The position numbers and the translations under genes are program-made. A model generated the notes under the pieces. That model had not been told where the DNA came from and did no database searches. It saw nothing but the letters and a program-made list of their open reading frames with translations. Shown piece after piece: positions 43,875 through 53,453 of a stretch of DNA of 64,000 nt. This DNA comes from Neiella litorisoli (GTDB taxonomy: Bacteria > Pseudomonadota > Gammaproteobacteria > Enterobacterales > Neiellaceae), in the NCBI RefSeq assembly GCF_014773395.1, contig NZ_JACXAF010000003.1, positions 124,001 through 188,000 of the forward strand, given 5' to 3'. The number at the start of each line of letters is the position of its first letter. Position 1 is the first letter of the stretch.

Positions 43875-44634
43875 GCGACTCTCCTTGATAACTAATGGGC
43901 CCGTCGAATTTGGGAATATGGATCAGTTGCAAGCCATGGGCCTGCGCTAATTGCACCGCTTGCTTACTCGGAGATGCTAGTGAGATCAGACAAGGGCAAT
44001 TGATTTGAATGGCTTTTTGTACCAATTCAATGCCGCAGCGACTGGTGATGACGATGGCAAAAGATGATGGCATTTGCGGCTGGCGCAGCAGATAACCGAC
44101 TAGCTTGTCGAGAGCGTTATGGCGGCCAATGTCTTCGCGAACGGCAACCATGGCGCCATCCGGTAACAGCAAACAAGCACCATGCTGGGCGCCAGTTTGG
44201 GCTGATTTGACTTGTTGATTGGCCACTGCCGCACGAATGTTAGTGAGCGTGTTGCCGCTACAGTGGAAATGCTTGCTGACTTTTGGCAATTCAGGAAACG
44301 CTTGCTGCAGCGCCGTAATGCCGCATAACCCACAGGATGCTGAGCTGCGCAGATTTCGTGTCCGCTGATTGAGCTTGGTGATGCAGCGATTAGCCAGTTG
44401 AACATTGATTTGCCATTGATCGTCGCTGGTGACGATATCGATATCATGGACGTCGCGATTGTGGCAGATCAGTTGCTCTGAAAACAAAAATCCAACGACA
44501 AAATCTTCAATATCGTCTGGGCTGGCTAGCATGACGGCGTAGTTAATGCCGTTGATGTTCAATGCCAATGCGACTTCTTCTGGCAAGTGCGATAGGTGCA
44601 AATGGCGCTCACGTTTGTGTTCAACTGAGGTCAA
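43864..44634 (-). CDS. fdhD: Formate dehydrogenase accessory sulfurtransferase FdhD
   Basis: A 256-residue FdhD protein. The active C-x-x-C is visible in SCGLCG, preceded by the RNLRSSAS segment, with EDIGRHNALDKLVGYLL and the ITSRCGIELVQKA motif. The start is TTG; an in-frame stop nine to eleven bases farther upstream excludes a longer protein. It sulfurates the molybdopterin cofactor for the downstream-overlapping YdeP enzyme. Confidence 0.93.
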   Translation of the reverse strand: MTSVEHKRERHLHLSHLPEEVALALNINGINYAVMLASPDDIEDFVVGFLFSEQLICHNRDVHDIDIVTSDDQWQINVQLANRCITKLNQRTRNLRSSASCGLCGITALQQAFPELPKVSKHFHCSGNTLTNIRAAVANQQVKSAQTGAQHGACLLLPDGAMVAVREDIGRHNALDKLVGYLLRQPQMPSSFAIVITSRCGIELVQKAIQINCPCLISLASPSKQAVQLAQAHGLQLIHIPKFDGPISYQGESHEL

Positions 44635-45000
44635 AGTTAAATCTCAATGTAGCTAAGGTAGCCAAGGGTGTTGGTATGATCACTGTGTTCGGCGGCTCGA
44701 ATTTGGCATCTGACAGCGCCGCGTTCAGATGCGTCAGTATCGAAGTTGTTTCTGACTTGATTCAATAGTTAAGTCACTCTCAGTGAGAAAAAATCAGTGA
44801 AGTTTGAACTTACGCACTGTTTTGATAATCAGTGCGATTTTCATGTATTGAACCAAATTGCGATATTTTTATTATTGTTATCATATTGTTAATGATATTT
44901 ATTCGCGCCTAAGCGAGACATTGTTGCGATTCGCCTCTGGCTTTGCCGAAACTGATTGGTTAGGCTGATTGTATGTTGTTAACAATGAATTGTGTTGTTT
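44635..45000. other. Intergenic region between fdhD and the MFS porter
   Basis: This 366-bp AT-rich gap separates divergent genes and must hold both promoters. I see no operator of the PUL type, no hairpin terminator and no convincing small gene. Confidence 0.6.
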
Positions 45001-46584
45001 ATGGATAAGTACACGCTCAGGGCTTTTGCCTACGCGGCGATTGTCACCATTGGTGGTTTTGTTTTTGGTCTTGATGCTGCGGTGATTAGCGGAACGCTCA
45101 GGTACATCACCCTTGAGTTTGGCCTTTCGGATCTGCAAGTCGGTACTGTGGTCAGTGCGCCAGCACTGGGCGTGCTCATTGCTCTGGTGATCACGGGCGC
45201 TATCTGCGACTCGATTGGCCGTAAAAAAACACTATTACTCATTGCCATTCTTTATGTTTTATCTGCTGTCGGTTCGGCGTGGGCGACCAGCTATGAAATG
45301 CTGGTTGGTGCTCGCTTTATCGGCGGCTTAGCATTTACTTCGTTGTCATTGGCCTCAATGTACATTGGTGAAATTGCGCCCCCAGCGCAGCGCGGCAAGC
45401 TGGTGTCGATGAATCAGTTGATGATCGTATTAGGTTTGACCGCCGCTTACTTTTCCAACTACTGGTTGGTAGGGCTGCTGCAAAGCGATGCAACTTGGGT
45501 GATCGACTATAACTTGCAGCAAGATATCTGGCGTTGGATGTTGGGGGTTGAAATTATCCCTGCCGTGGTTTGGGCGCTACTCCTGTTGTTGGTGCCACTG
45601 AGCCCGCGCTGGCTGGTCTCAAAAGGTCGTTATGATGAGGCTCGAGCATCGCTCGCGAAGTTGATGCCTGCCGACAAAATTGACGATGAATTAGCGGCGA
45701 TTATTGCCAGTTCACAGCAGCAGCACCAAAAGCCAATGAAACTGACTGAACAGTTTCAGGTGATGTTCGAAAAGCGTTTTCGGTTGGCCATCATGATTGG
45801 CGTGATCTTCGCCGCAGTACAGCCGCTGACCGGCGTTAACCCAATCTTGTTTTACGCGCCGATGGTGTTTGAGCAAACAGGTATTGGTACCAATGCCGCT
45901 TTCGCTCAAACCTTAATTATTGGCGTGGTGAGTTTTGTCTTTACTGCTTTGGCGATTGTCTTGGTGGATCGGCTAGGACGCCGGCCATTGGTCAACTTTG
46001 GCCTCATTGCATCGATTGCCTGTTTAGTGTTGTGTGTGACGGCGTTTAAGCAGGCCAGTTATACCCTGAGCCAAGACGCAATTGGCCAAATCGAAGTCAG
46101 CATTGATAGCGATGTCGCGGCACAATTGCAGCCATTGGTTGGGGAAACCTTTGATTCTGATACTGGCTATAAAAATGCGTTGATCGCAGCGATAGGGCAG
46201 GATACCTACAAAGCCCACGAAAGCAGCCTTATTCAAGCCGCCGTCAGCATTAATGCCATGTTGGTGCTAATCGGTATTGTTGGCTTTATTGCTGCTTTTC
46301 ACGTCTCGATTGGGCCTTTAATGTGGGTGGTGTTTTCCGAAATCGTGCCGACTCAAATTCGTGGGGTCGCCATTCCGACCTTTGCACTGATCTCCAGCAC
46401 CATCAGCTACTTCATGCAAAAGTTCTTCCCGTGGCAGTTGGCTAACTTCGGCGCCGCCGATATTTTTACCAGCTACGCGGTGGCCGGAGTGATTGGTTTA
46501 GTCCTGTTGTATCGCTATTTGCCGGAGACCAAGAATAAATCCATTGAGGAGGTTGAGCGTTTGCTCAACCCCCAAGCGAGTTAA
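45001..46584 (+). CDS. MFS sugar porter family transporter
   Basis: A 527-residue inner-membrane transporter with twelve predicted helices and sugar-porter signatures: GFVFGLDAAVISG in TM1, DSIGRKKTL after TM2, a PLSPRWLVSKGR loop, DRLGRRPLV after TM8 and LPETKNKSIEEVE at the end. ATG 45001 is preferred over a GTG three codons earlier; neither has a clear ribosome site. A soluble stretch of about 65 residues between TM9 and TM10 is longer than usual for this family. The substrate is unknown; it lies outside the operator-marked locus, so a role in galactose uptake is possible but unsupported. Confidence 0.9.
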   Translation: MDKYTLRAFAYAAIVTIGGFVFGLDAAVISGTLRYITLEFGLSDLQVGTVVSAPALGVLIALVITGAICDSIGRKKTLLLIAILYVLSAVGSAWATSYEMLVGARFIGGLAFTSLSLASMYIGEIAPPAQRGKLVSMNQLMIVLGLTAAYFSNYWLVGLLQSDATWVIDYNLQQDIWRWMLGVEIIPAVVWALLLLLVPLSPRWLVSKGRYDEARASLAKLMPADKIDDELAAIIASSQQQHQKPMKLTEQFQVMFEKRFRLAIMIGVIFAAVQPLTGVNPILFYAPMVFEQTGIGTNAAFAQTLIIGVVSFVFTALAIVLVDRLGRRPLVNFGLIASIACLVLCVTAFKQASYTLSQDAIGQIEVSIDSDVAAQLQPLVGETFDSDTGYKNALIAAIGQDTYKAHESSLIQAAVSINAMLVLIGIVGFIAAFHVSIGPLMWVVFSEIVPTQIRGVAIPTFALISSTISYFMQKFFPWQLANFGAADIFTSYAVAGVIGLVLLYRYLPETKNKSIEEVERLLNPQAS

Positions 46585-47423
46585 TCGAGATCGCTGGCGT
46601 CATGACGCTCGGCTACTTGCTCAGCGTCTTCGCCCCAAGTCCGGTTGACTTTACGGCCGCGGATCACGGCTGGCCGCTGATCAATCGCTTTGGCCCAGCG
46701 CATGACATGGCAATACTCATCGACCGACAAAAATTCAGCGGCATCATACAAGCGCCCTAACACCAATGCGCCGTACCATGGCCAGATAGCGATGTCGGCA
46801 ATGGTGTAGTCATCACCTGCAATGTAGTTTCGGTTGGCCAGATTACGATTCAACACATCCAATTGACGCTTGGTTTCCATGGTAAAGCGGTTGATTGGGT
46901 ATTCGAATTTCTCTGGCGCATAGGCATAGAAATGACCGAAACCACCGCCCAAATAGGGCGCCGAGCCCATTTGCCAGAATAGCCAATTCATTGTTTCAGT
47001 TTTACCGGCGTGATCTTGGGGCAGCAACTGGCCGAACTTTTCTGCCAGATATAACAGGATGTTGCCTGATTCAAATACCTTGGTTGGGGTGTCACCGGAG
47101 TGGTCGACTAATGCTGGGATTTTGGAATTTGGATTGACGTCAACAAAGCCTGACGAGAACTGATCGCCTTCTTGAATTCGGATCAACCAAGCATCGTACT
47201 CGGCTTCGCTAACACCCAGTGCCAGCAACTCCTCGAGCATGATGGTCACCTTCACACCATTGGGCGTGGCCAGCGAATAAAGTTGCAACGGATGTTGGCC
47301 AATCGGTAGCGCTTTATCGTGAGTTGGCCCCGCGATAGGGCGGTTGATATTGGCAAATTGGCCGCCGCTAGGTTGCTGCCAAGTCCAAACCTTGGGAGGC
47401 TGATAGCTTGATGATTCGCTCAT
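46581..47423 (-). CDS. yghU: YghU-type glutathione-dependent disulfide-bond oxidoreductase
   Basis: A 280-residue GST-superfamily protein. The YghU-specific N-terminal extension (PPKVWTWQQPSGGQFANINRP, shown in part) precedes the thioredoxin-fold domain (LATPNGVKVTIMLEEL, VNPNSKIPALVD) and the helical domain (YTIADIAIWPWYG). The start at 47423 is chosen because MSESS matches the family N-terminus. Its stop overlaps the convergent MFS gene stop by four bases. It probably reduces disulfides with glutathione. Confidence 0.93.
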   Translation of the reverse strand: MSESSSYQPPKVWTWQQPSGGQFANINRPIAGPTHDKALPIGQHPLQLYSLATPNGVKVTIMLEELLALGVSEAEYDAWLIRIQEGDQFSSGFVDVNPNSKIPALVDHSGDTPTKVFESGNILLYLAEKFGQLLPQDHAGKTETMNWLFWQMGSAPYLGGGFGHFYAYAPEKFEYPINRFTMETKRQLDVLNRNLANRNYIAGDDYTIADIAIWPWYGALVLGRLYDAAEFLSVDEYCHVMRWAKAIDQRPAVIRGRKVNRTWGEDAEQVAERHDASDLD

Positions 47424-47674
47424 GTCGGTTTTCTCCAAAAAAGGCAATGTATCGGTGTGCTCAATTGTTCGATAACAGACCGACTACGTAATAAAACTAT
47501 TTCAGATCTCACTATGTTGCTTTTCAAATGAAAAATATCGCGATTGTCACATTTGTGCCGCAAATTCTCGACTATACTTGACGACCATAAAATGGACTCG
47601 AAAAGAGTTGTAGTTGATTGTAGTCGCTAGGTATAACTGGCTAGTTTTCAACTAATATATATAAAAAATATAAA

Positions 47675-47690
47675 TGTCAGCGTGGTGACA
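47675..47690. promoter_or_regulatory. Inverted repeat TGTCA-N6-TGACA upstream of the nap operon
   Basis: A perfect 5-bp dyad with 6-bp spacing lies 25 bp before the first gene of the nap operon, next to an AT-rich stretch. Its geometry is CRP/FNR-like but the half-site is not the FNR consensus. The regulator is unknown. Confidence 0.35.
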
Positions 47691-47715
47691 CGTTGGCCAG
47701 AATTACGAGATCACT

Positions 47716-47862
47716 ATGAGTCAACTAGAGTCTATCATCTGGCATGTGCTGGGCTATGCAGCAATGCCTGTCATTTTTTTATTCGGCTTTATCGCAGTAT
47801 CGATAGGCTGTTTACTGCTGCTGAATTGGATGGGCGTCGAAACTGTCGATACGGACGCCTAG
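47716..47862 (+). CDS. Small single-span membrane protein of the nap operon (TIGR02808-like)
   Basis: A 48-residue protein: a short amphipathic N-terminus (SQLESIIWHVLGYAAMP), one hydrophobic helix and an acidic tail (GVETVDTDA). It matches the description of the TIGR02808 family, tiny membrane proteins found mostly beside periplasmic nitrate reductase genes in Vibrio and Photobacterium. It ends 3 bp before napD, so it is translated with the operon. It may take the place of NapE, with which it shares size and topology but not clear sequence. The function is unknown. Confidence 0.8.
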   Translation: MSQLESIIWHVLGYAAMPVIFLFGFIAVSIGCLLLLNWMGVETVDTDA

Positions 47863-47865
47863 CTG

Positions 47866-48165
47866 ATGACTTCTCTTCCCCAAGATTCTGCCCCTGATTT
47901 GGTCAAGTTGGCAGGCGTGCTGGTGCGTTGCCAAGCAAAGCGCCGTGCTGCTGTAGTCGCCGAAATTGAGTCCCATGCTGGGGCCTCAGTTGAGCCTGAG
48001 AGCAGTGATGATGCCTTGATTGTCATTATCGAGGAAACACCCACCACCATGTTCCTGACCGAACAAATCTCTCGCATTCAAAATATTCAGGGCGTGTTGT
48101 CCGCCGCACTGATTTACCACCACAACGATACTGCCGAAACCGGCAACAAGGAGATGGCGTCGTGA
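47866..48165 (+). CDS. napD: Periplasmic nitrate reductase chaperone NapD
   Basis: A 99-residue ferredoxin-like-fold chaperone that binds the NapA Tat signal and helps its maturation. The N-terminal [18 protein letters not shown] and the central [10 protein letters not shown] strand fit the family. It overlaps napA by four bases (GTGA), indicating coupling. Confidence 0.9.
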   Translation: MTSLPQDSAPDLVKLAGVLVRCQAKRRAAVVAEIESHAGASVEPESSDDALIVIIEETPTTMFLTEQISRIQNIQGVLSAALIYHHNDTAETGNKEMAS

Positions 48166-50684
48166 AATTAAATCGTCGTGACTTCATTAAAACTCAAGCT
48201 GTCGCTGCAACAGCAGCCGCGGCAGGTCTTAGTGCGCCAGTTCTGGCAACCAATGTTGCAACCCAAAGAAGCCAAACCAAAGTTGACTGGGACAAAGCGC
48301 CGTGCCGATTTTGTGGCACCGGCTGTAGCGTGTTGGTTGGTACTCAGAATGGCCGCGTGGTGGCTACTCAAGGTGACCCTGATGCGCCAGTTAACAAAGG
48401 CCTGAACTGTATTAAAGGCTATTTCCTGTCGAAGATTATGTACGGTGAGGATCGCCTCACTAAGCCTTTGCTGCGGATGAAAAATGGCAAGTACGACAAG
48501 CAAGGCGACTTCCAGCCAGTGAGCTGGGATCAAGCGTTCGATATCATGGCGGAAAAGTGGAAAACCGCAATTAAAGCTGACAATGAACGCAATGCCGGTA
48601 AAGAAGTCACCGAAATTGTTTCGTCGGTGGGCATGTTCGGCTCTGGCCAATGGACCGTATGGGAAGGCTATGCTGCCGCCAAGCTCTACAAAGCTGGCTT
48701 CCGTTCAAACAACATCGACCCTAACGCTCGCCACTGCATGGCTTCGGCTGTGGTTGGTTTCGCCCGTACCTTTGGTATGGATGAGCCGATGGGCTGTTAT
48801 GACGATCTTGAAAACGCCGATGCATTCGTTCTGTGGGGCGCGAATATGGCGGAAATGCACCCGATTTTGTGGTCGCGCTTGACGGACCGTCGCTTGAGCG
48901 CTCCCGATGTGCAAGTGCATGTGCTCTCTACATTCGAGCACCGTAGCTTTGAATTAGCGGATAACTCGTTGATCTTCACGCCACAAACGGATCTGGCAAT
49001 CCTTAACTACATTGCCAACTACATTATTGAAAACGACAAGGTGAACAAAGACTTTGTCGCCAAGCACGTCAATTTCCGCAAGGGTGATACCGATATTGGC
49101 TATGGTCTGCGGCCAACGCATCCGCTCGAAAAGCAAGCGAAAAACGCCGGTTCCGGCGGTTCTCAACCCATCAGCATGGACGAATTTGCTAAGTTCGTCA
49201 GCACCTACACGCTTGATTACACTGCAGAGTTGACAGGCGTGCCGAAGGATAATCTGCAGCGGCTCGCTGAGATTTACGCCGATCCGAACAAGAAAGTTGT
49301 GTCTTATTGGACCATGGGCTTTAACCAGCATACTCGTGGCGTGTGGGCCAATAATTTGGTCTACAACATTCACTTGCTTACTGGCAAAATTTCCGAGCCA
49401 GGCAATGGCCCGTTCTCGTTAACCGGACAGCCATCAGCTTGTGGTACGGCGCGAGAAGTGGGTACCTTTGCCCACCGATTGCCAGCGGACATGGTTGTTG
49501 CCAATAAAAAGCACCGTGATTTTGCCGAAAACGTTTGGAAGGTGCCGGAAGGCACTATTCCAGGCAAGGTTGGTTATCACGCGGTATTGCAAGATCGGAT
49601 GCTCAAAGATGGCAAACTCAATGCCTATTGGGTGATGTGTAATAACAACATGCAGGCGGGCCCGAATATCAATGAGGAGCGTTTGCCGGGGTATCGTGAC
49701 CCGCGCAACTTTATCGTTGTTTCTGACCCTTATCCTACGGTAACCGCTCAGGCTGCTGACCTTATTTTGCCTACGGCGATGTGGGTAGAGAAAGAAGGGG
49801 CTTACGGTAATGCCGAGCGTCGCACCCAATTCTGGCACCAACAAGTACTGCCTCCGGGCGAAGCAAAGTCTGATCTTTGGCAGCTGATGGAGTTTTCCAA
49901 GCGGTTCAAAGTGGAGGAAGTATGGCCTGCCGATCTAGTTGCGAAAGCGCCTGAATTGAAGGGCAAAACCTTATTTGAAGTGCTGTATCAAAACGGCAAC
50001 GTCGACAAATTTGACACCGCCGAATGTCAGGGAAAAATGAACCTCGAATCAGAAGAATTCGGTTTCTATTGTCAAAAAGGCTTGTTTGAAGAATATGCGG
50101 TATTTGGCCGTGGTCACCACCACGATCTCGCCGACTTTGATGCCTACCATGCTGCCCGTGGCCTGCGCTGGCCGGTGGTTGATGGCAAAGAAACTCTGTG
50201 GCGCTACAAAGAAGGCTACGATCCTTATGTCAAAGCCGGTGCCGAGTGGGAGTTCTATGGTAAGCCAGATGGCAAAGCGGTGATTTTTGCACTGCCTTAT
50301 GAGCCCGCGGCGGAGTCGCCAGATGACGAATACCCACTATGGTTGAGCACAGGTCGAGTGCTTGAGCATTGGCATACCGGCACCATGACGCGTCGCGTGC
50401 CTGAGCTCTATCGGGCTTATCCTGATGCGCTGATTTTCTTACACCCAGCCGATGCCAAAGAACTTGGCGTCCGCCGTGGTGATGAAGTGGTGGTGGAATC
50501 TCGTCGTGGTGAAGTGAAAACTCGGGTCGAAACCCGAGGCCGTAACAAACCACCGAAAGGGCTAGTGTTCATGCCATTTTTCGATGCCAAGCAACTGGTT
50601 AATAAACTGACGCTTGATGCGACCGATCCGCTATCAAAGGAAACTGACTTTAAGAAGTGCGCGGTGCGGATCCGCAAGGCTTAG
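48162..50684 (+). CDS. napA: Periplasmic nitrate reductase catalytic subunit NapA
   Basis: An 840-residue molybdoenzyme that reduces nitrate to nitrite in the periplasm. A Tat signal (NRRDFIK) opens the protein. The [4Fe-4S] ligands are C48, C51, C55 (CRFCGTGC) and C83 (LNCIKG). C192 in [11 protein letters not shown] is the expected molybdenum ligand. [21 protein letters not shown] and the C-terminal NRGRNKPP-like region ([16 protein letters not shown]) are typical of NapA. The start is GTG with AGGAG upstream. Length is normal for the family. Confidence 0.98.
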   Translation: MKLNRRDFIKTQAVAATAAAAGLSAPVLATNVATQRSQTKVDWDKAPCRFCGTGCSVLVGTQNGRVVATQGDPDAPVNKGLNCIKGYFLSKIMYGEDRLTKPLLRMKNGKYDKQGDFQPVSWDQAFDIMAEKWKTAIKADNERNAGKEVTEIVSSVGMFGSGQWTVWEGYAAAKLYKAGFRSNNIDPNARHCMASAVVGFARTFGMDEPMGCYDDLENADAFVLWGANMAEMHPILWSRLTDRRLSAPDVQVHVLSTFEHRSFELADNSLIFTPQTDLAILNYIANYIIENDKVNKDFVAKHVNFRKGDTDIGYGLRPTHPLEKQAKNAGSGGSQPISMDEFAKFVSTYTLDYTAELTGVPKDNLQRLAEIYADPNKKVVSYWTMGFNQHTRGVWANNLVYNIHLLTGKISEPGNGPFSLTGQPSACGTAREVGTFAHRLPADMVVANKKHRDFAENVWKVPEGTIPGKVGYHAVLQDRMLKDGKLNAYWVMCNNNMQAGPNINEERLPGYRDPRNFIVVSDPYPTVTAQAADLILPTAMWVEKEGAYGNAERRTQFWHQQVLPPGEAKSDLWQLMEFSKRFKVEEVWPADLVAKAPELKGKTLFEVLYQNGNVDKFDTAECQGKMNLESEEFGFYCQKGLFEEYAVFGRGHHHDLADFDAYHAARGLRWPVVDGKETLWRYKEGYDPYVKAGAEWEFYGKPDGKAVIFALPYEPAAESPDDEYPLWLSTGRVLEHWHTGTMTRRVPELYRAYPDALIFLHPADAKELGVRRGDEVVVESRRGEVKTRVETRGRNKPPKGLVFMPFFDAKQLVNKLTLDATDPLSKETDFKKCAVRIRKA

Positions 50685-50704
50685 TTCAGCACGAGGCAGG
50701 GCGG

Positions 50705-51457
50705 ATGGCCGATAAACGCAGCCACACTATTTCGCGGCGCCAGTTTCTGCACAACACAGCCAAAGGTGCCTGTATTGCCGGAGTGACTGTTGCGGCGATG
50801 GGGTTGGTTGCGAAACCTTCTGGGGCGGCAGCGCCACAGATGTTAAGACCGCCAGGAGCAATACCAGAAGCAGACTTTCTTGATGCTTGTGTTCGTTGTG
50901 GATTGTGTGTTGAAGCGTGTCCATATGACACCCTCAAGCTTGCCAGGTTATTTGATGCAGCGCCGATGGGAACGCCTTATTTTGAGGCGCGGACCATTCC
51001 TTGTGAAATGTGCGATGACATTCCTTGCCAGCAAGCTTGTCCGAGTGGCGCGATATCGCCTGATCTCGCCAGCATTGATGATGCTCGGATGGGCTTGGCC
51101 GTGCTGATTGATCAGGAGACTTGTCTCAACTGGCAAGGTTTGCGCTGTGATGTCTGTTATCGGGTTTGCCCATTAATTGATGAAGCCATCACGCTTGAGG
51201 CTCAGCGAAATATCAGAACGGGCCATCACGCCATGTTTATTCCCACGGTTCATTCTGATGTCTGCACCGGTTGCGGTAAGTGTGAACAGGCCTGCGTGTT
51301 AGAGGTTTCGGCGATCAAAGTGTTATCGCGCGAGGTTGCCAAAGGTGAGCTCGGCAGCCATTACCGTTGGGGCTGGAAGGAAAAGGAAAAAGCAGGGCAT
51401 TCGTTACTTGAACAAGATGTACTGGATTTGCCCGACCGACGGCCAGAGGGCGGCTAA
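50705..51457 (+). CDS. napG: Ferredoxin-type protein NapG
   Basis: A 250-residue periplasmic iron-sulfur protein. A Tat signal (SRRQFLHNT) is followed by four clusters of Cys: [35 protein letters not shown] and [11 protein letters not shown], for four [4Fe-4S] centres. With NapH it moves electrons from quinol toward NapC/NapB. ATG 50705 is chosen because it gives the Tat signal directly; a longer in-frame start would overlap napA. Confidence 0.95.
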   Translation: MADKRSHTISRRQFLHNTAKGACIAGVTVAAMGLVAKPSGAAAPQMLRPPGAIPEADFLDACVRCGLCVEACPYDTLKLARLFDAAPMGTPYFEARTIPCEMCDDIPCQQACPSGAISPDLASIDDARMGLAVLIDQETCLNWQGLRCDVCYRVCPLIDEAITLEAQRNIRTGHHAMFIPTVHSDVCTGCGKCEQACVLEVSAIKVLSREVAKGELGSHYRWGWKEKEKAGHSLLEQDVLDLPDRRPEGG

Positions 51458-51459
51458 CG

Positions 51460-52335
51460 ATGAAGGCTCGCGTTGGCCAGGAAGTAATCGATAACTTTGG
51501 GTGGCTTCGGGCGCACCGCTTTTTGTTGTTACGCCGGTTCAGCCAGGCAAGCATTTTAGGACTATTTTTGCTGGGGCCTTGGTTTGATGTGTGGATCATT
51601 CGCGGCAATTTGAGCAGTAGCGAATTGCTCGACACCGTGCCACTCACTGAGCCGTGGATGTTGTTACAAAGTTTGGTGTCAGGGTACTGGCCGGAAGCGA
51701 CCTTGTTACTTGGTGCGGCTCTGGTGATTGCATTTTACTGGGTGCTTGGTGGCAGAAGTTACTGTGCTTGGGTCTGCCCGATGAATGTGGTGACTGATAG
51801 CGCCCATTGGCTCCGTCGGCAATTAAAAGTACGAAGCCAGATTAACCCGCCCAGCTCAATTCGCTGGGGTGTGTTTGCCGGTGCTTTGATAGCTACAGCC
51901 TGGGTACAAGGGCTGGTATGGGAAATGATTAATCCGGTGTCGCTGCTACACCGAGGCCTTTTATTTGGAATGGGAGCCGGCTGGCTGTTAATTGCAGCAG
52001 TGTTCTTGTTCGATTTGTTTGTGGTTGAAAAAGGCTGGTGTGCCCATTTATGCCCGATGGGTGTCTGTTATGGCTTAGTCGGCAAGACCAGTCCGTTAAA
52101 GGTGATCGCCAGCAATCGAGAAGCCTGCAACCAGTGTATGGATTGTTACGTGGTTTGCCCCGAGCCACACATATTAAAGGGGCCATTGCGGGAGGCTAAA
52201 CAAGGAAGCTCCCCACTAGTTTCACCTCAGGATTGCACACGCTGTTTACGTTGTATGGATGTTTGCAGTCAGAACGTATTTGATATTACCGCATCGCTTT
52301 CGGGTTCAGCTCGAACAAAAAGTGGAGAACAATAA
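51460..52335 (+). CDS. napH: Quinol dehydrogenase membrane protein NapH
   Basis: A 291-residue inner-membrane protein with four or five helices, cytoplasmic cysteine motifs (CAWVCPMNVV, CAHLCPMGVC) and two C-terminal [4Fe-4S] sites (CNQCMDCYVVCP, CTRCLRCMDVC). It is the membrane partner of NapG. It starts 2 bp after the napG stop and ends directly before napB. Confidence 0.95.
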   Translation: MKARVGQEVIDNFGWLRAHRFLLLRRFSQASILGLFLLGPWFDVWIIRGNLSSSELLDTVPLTEPWMLLQSLVSGYWPEATLLLGAALVIAFYWVLGGRSYCAWVCPMNVVTDSAHWLRRQLKVRSQINPPSSIRWGVFAGALIATAWVQGLVWEMINPVSLLHRGLLFGMGAGWLLIAAVFLFDLFVVEKGWCAHLCPMGVCYGLVGKTSPLKVIASNREACNQCMDCYVVCPEPHILKGPLREAKQGSSPLVSPQDCTRCLRCMDVCSQNVFDITASLSGSARTKSGEQ

Positions 52336-52821
52336 ATGAAAACTCTAATTTCATCCATGGTAGCGAGTTTGTTGTTGGTGACGAGCTGGGCAAGTGCCAA
52401 TGCTGTCGACAATGAGGAGTTTGTCAGCAACGGCGGACTGTCGTCATTGCGCGGACAATCCGAACTCAATGACACCAAACAGGCTGAACAGTTGAAAAAG
52501 CAAGTGAAAGACGACAAGGTCATCGACCGCAACTATGTTCATCAGCCGCCGCTGATCCCTCATCAGATCCGCGATTATCAGGTCGATTTGAAGAGCAATA
52601 AATGTTTGTCTTGCCACGGCTGGAAGTTTGCCGGACAAATTGGGGCAACCAAGATTAGCCCAACACATTTTGAAACCGCCGATGGTTTGACCCTTTCTGA
52701 CGTTGCTCCTCGCCGTTATTTCTGTCTTCAGTGCCACGTGCCGCAGGCTGATGCGCCACCGTTAATTGCCAATGACTTTAAGGCGGTTGATGCGCTGGAT
52801 GCTGCCAATTCGTCTAGATAA
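52336..52821 (+). CDS. napB: Diheme cytochrome NapB
   Basis: A 161-residue small subunit of nitrate reductase. Signal peptide ends near ASANA-VD. Two CxxCH haem sites (CLSCHGW, CLQCHVP) and VAPRRYFCLQCH are typical. It passes electrons to NapA. GGAG lies before the ATG, which follows the napH stop directly. Confidence 0.97.
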   Translation: MKTLISSMVASLLLVTSWASANAVDNEEFVSNGGLSSLRGQSELNDTKQAEQLKKQVKDDKVIDRNYVHQPPLIPHQIRDYQVDLKSNKCLSCHGWKFAGQIGATKISPTHFETADGLTLSDVAPRRYFCLQCHVPQADAPPLIANDFKAVDALDAANSSR

Positions 52822-52835
52822 GCGAGGTACTTTTG

Positions 52836-53426
52836 ATGTCTGATAACAACAAGACTGGCTTAATCGCCCGCCTTTGGCAGCTGTTCTCAAAGCCAGCCAA
52901 AATCGCGACTGGTGCTGTTCTGGGGATGGGCTTTATTGGCGGTATTCTGTTTTGGGGGGGCTTTAACTGGGGAATGGAAGCCACCAATACCGAAGCTTTT
53001 TGTTCTGGTTGCCATGCGCCGATTGTCGAAGAGATCCAATCGACCATTCACTACAGTAACCGGTCGGGAGTGCGGGCGATTTGTTCTGATTGCCATGTGC
53101 CGCACCAGTGGACTGATAAAATTGTGCGTAAAGTTCAAGCGAGCAAAGAATTGGTGATGCACTTTATTGGCACCATTGATACGCCTGAAAAATTCGAGGC
53201 ACGGCGCAAACATCTTGCCGAGCGAGAATGGCATAGATTAAAAGAGAACGACTCGTTGGAGTGCCGCAACTGTCATGACTTCCAGTTCATGGATTTTACC
53301 GAGCAAGGCAAGCGCGCGGTAACCATGCACTCGACTTCACTCGCTTCGGGCGATAAAACCTGTATCGATTGCCACAAAGGTATTGCGCACGCCTTACCTG
53401 ACATGTCGGGTGTTGAAGGCTGGTAA
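52836..53426 (+). CDS. napC: Tetraheme cytochrome NapC (NapC/NirT family)
   Basis: A 196-residue membrane-anchored cytochrome. An N-terminal helix (about 18-40) precedes four CxxCH sites: CSGCH, CSDCH, CRNCH and CIDCH. It oxidises quinol and reduces NapB. ATG 52836 has GAGG 8 bp upstream. Last gene of the operon; no napF is present in the window. Confidence 0.96.
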   Translation: MSDNNKTGLIARLWQLFSKPAKIATGAVLGMGFIGGILFWGGFNWGMEATNTEAFCSGCHAPIVEEIQSTIHYSNRSGVRAICSDCHVPHQWTDKIVRKVQASKELVMHFIGTIDTPEKFEARRKHLAEREWHRLKENDSLECRNCHDFQFMDFTEQGKRAVTMHSTSLASGDKTCIDCHKGIAHALPDMSGVEGW

Positions 53427-53453
53427 TTCGATTTAGGCTCTAATTACACCAAC

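Noticed and set aside
44971-45000. GTG at 44992 as start of the MFS porter.
   Set aside because: The ATG at 45001 gives the usual short N-terminus before TM1, and the GTG has no better ribosome site.
47448-47715. Search for canonical FNR boxes (TTGAT-N4-ATCAA) in front of the nap operon.
   Set aside because: None found by eye; only the unrelated TGTCA dyad stands out.
50657-50704. Longer in-frame start for napG overlapping napA.
   Set aside because: It would put 16 residues before the Tat signal; the ATG at 50705 gives the normal N-terminus.
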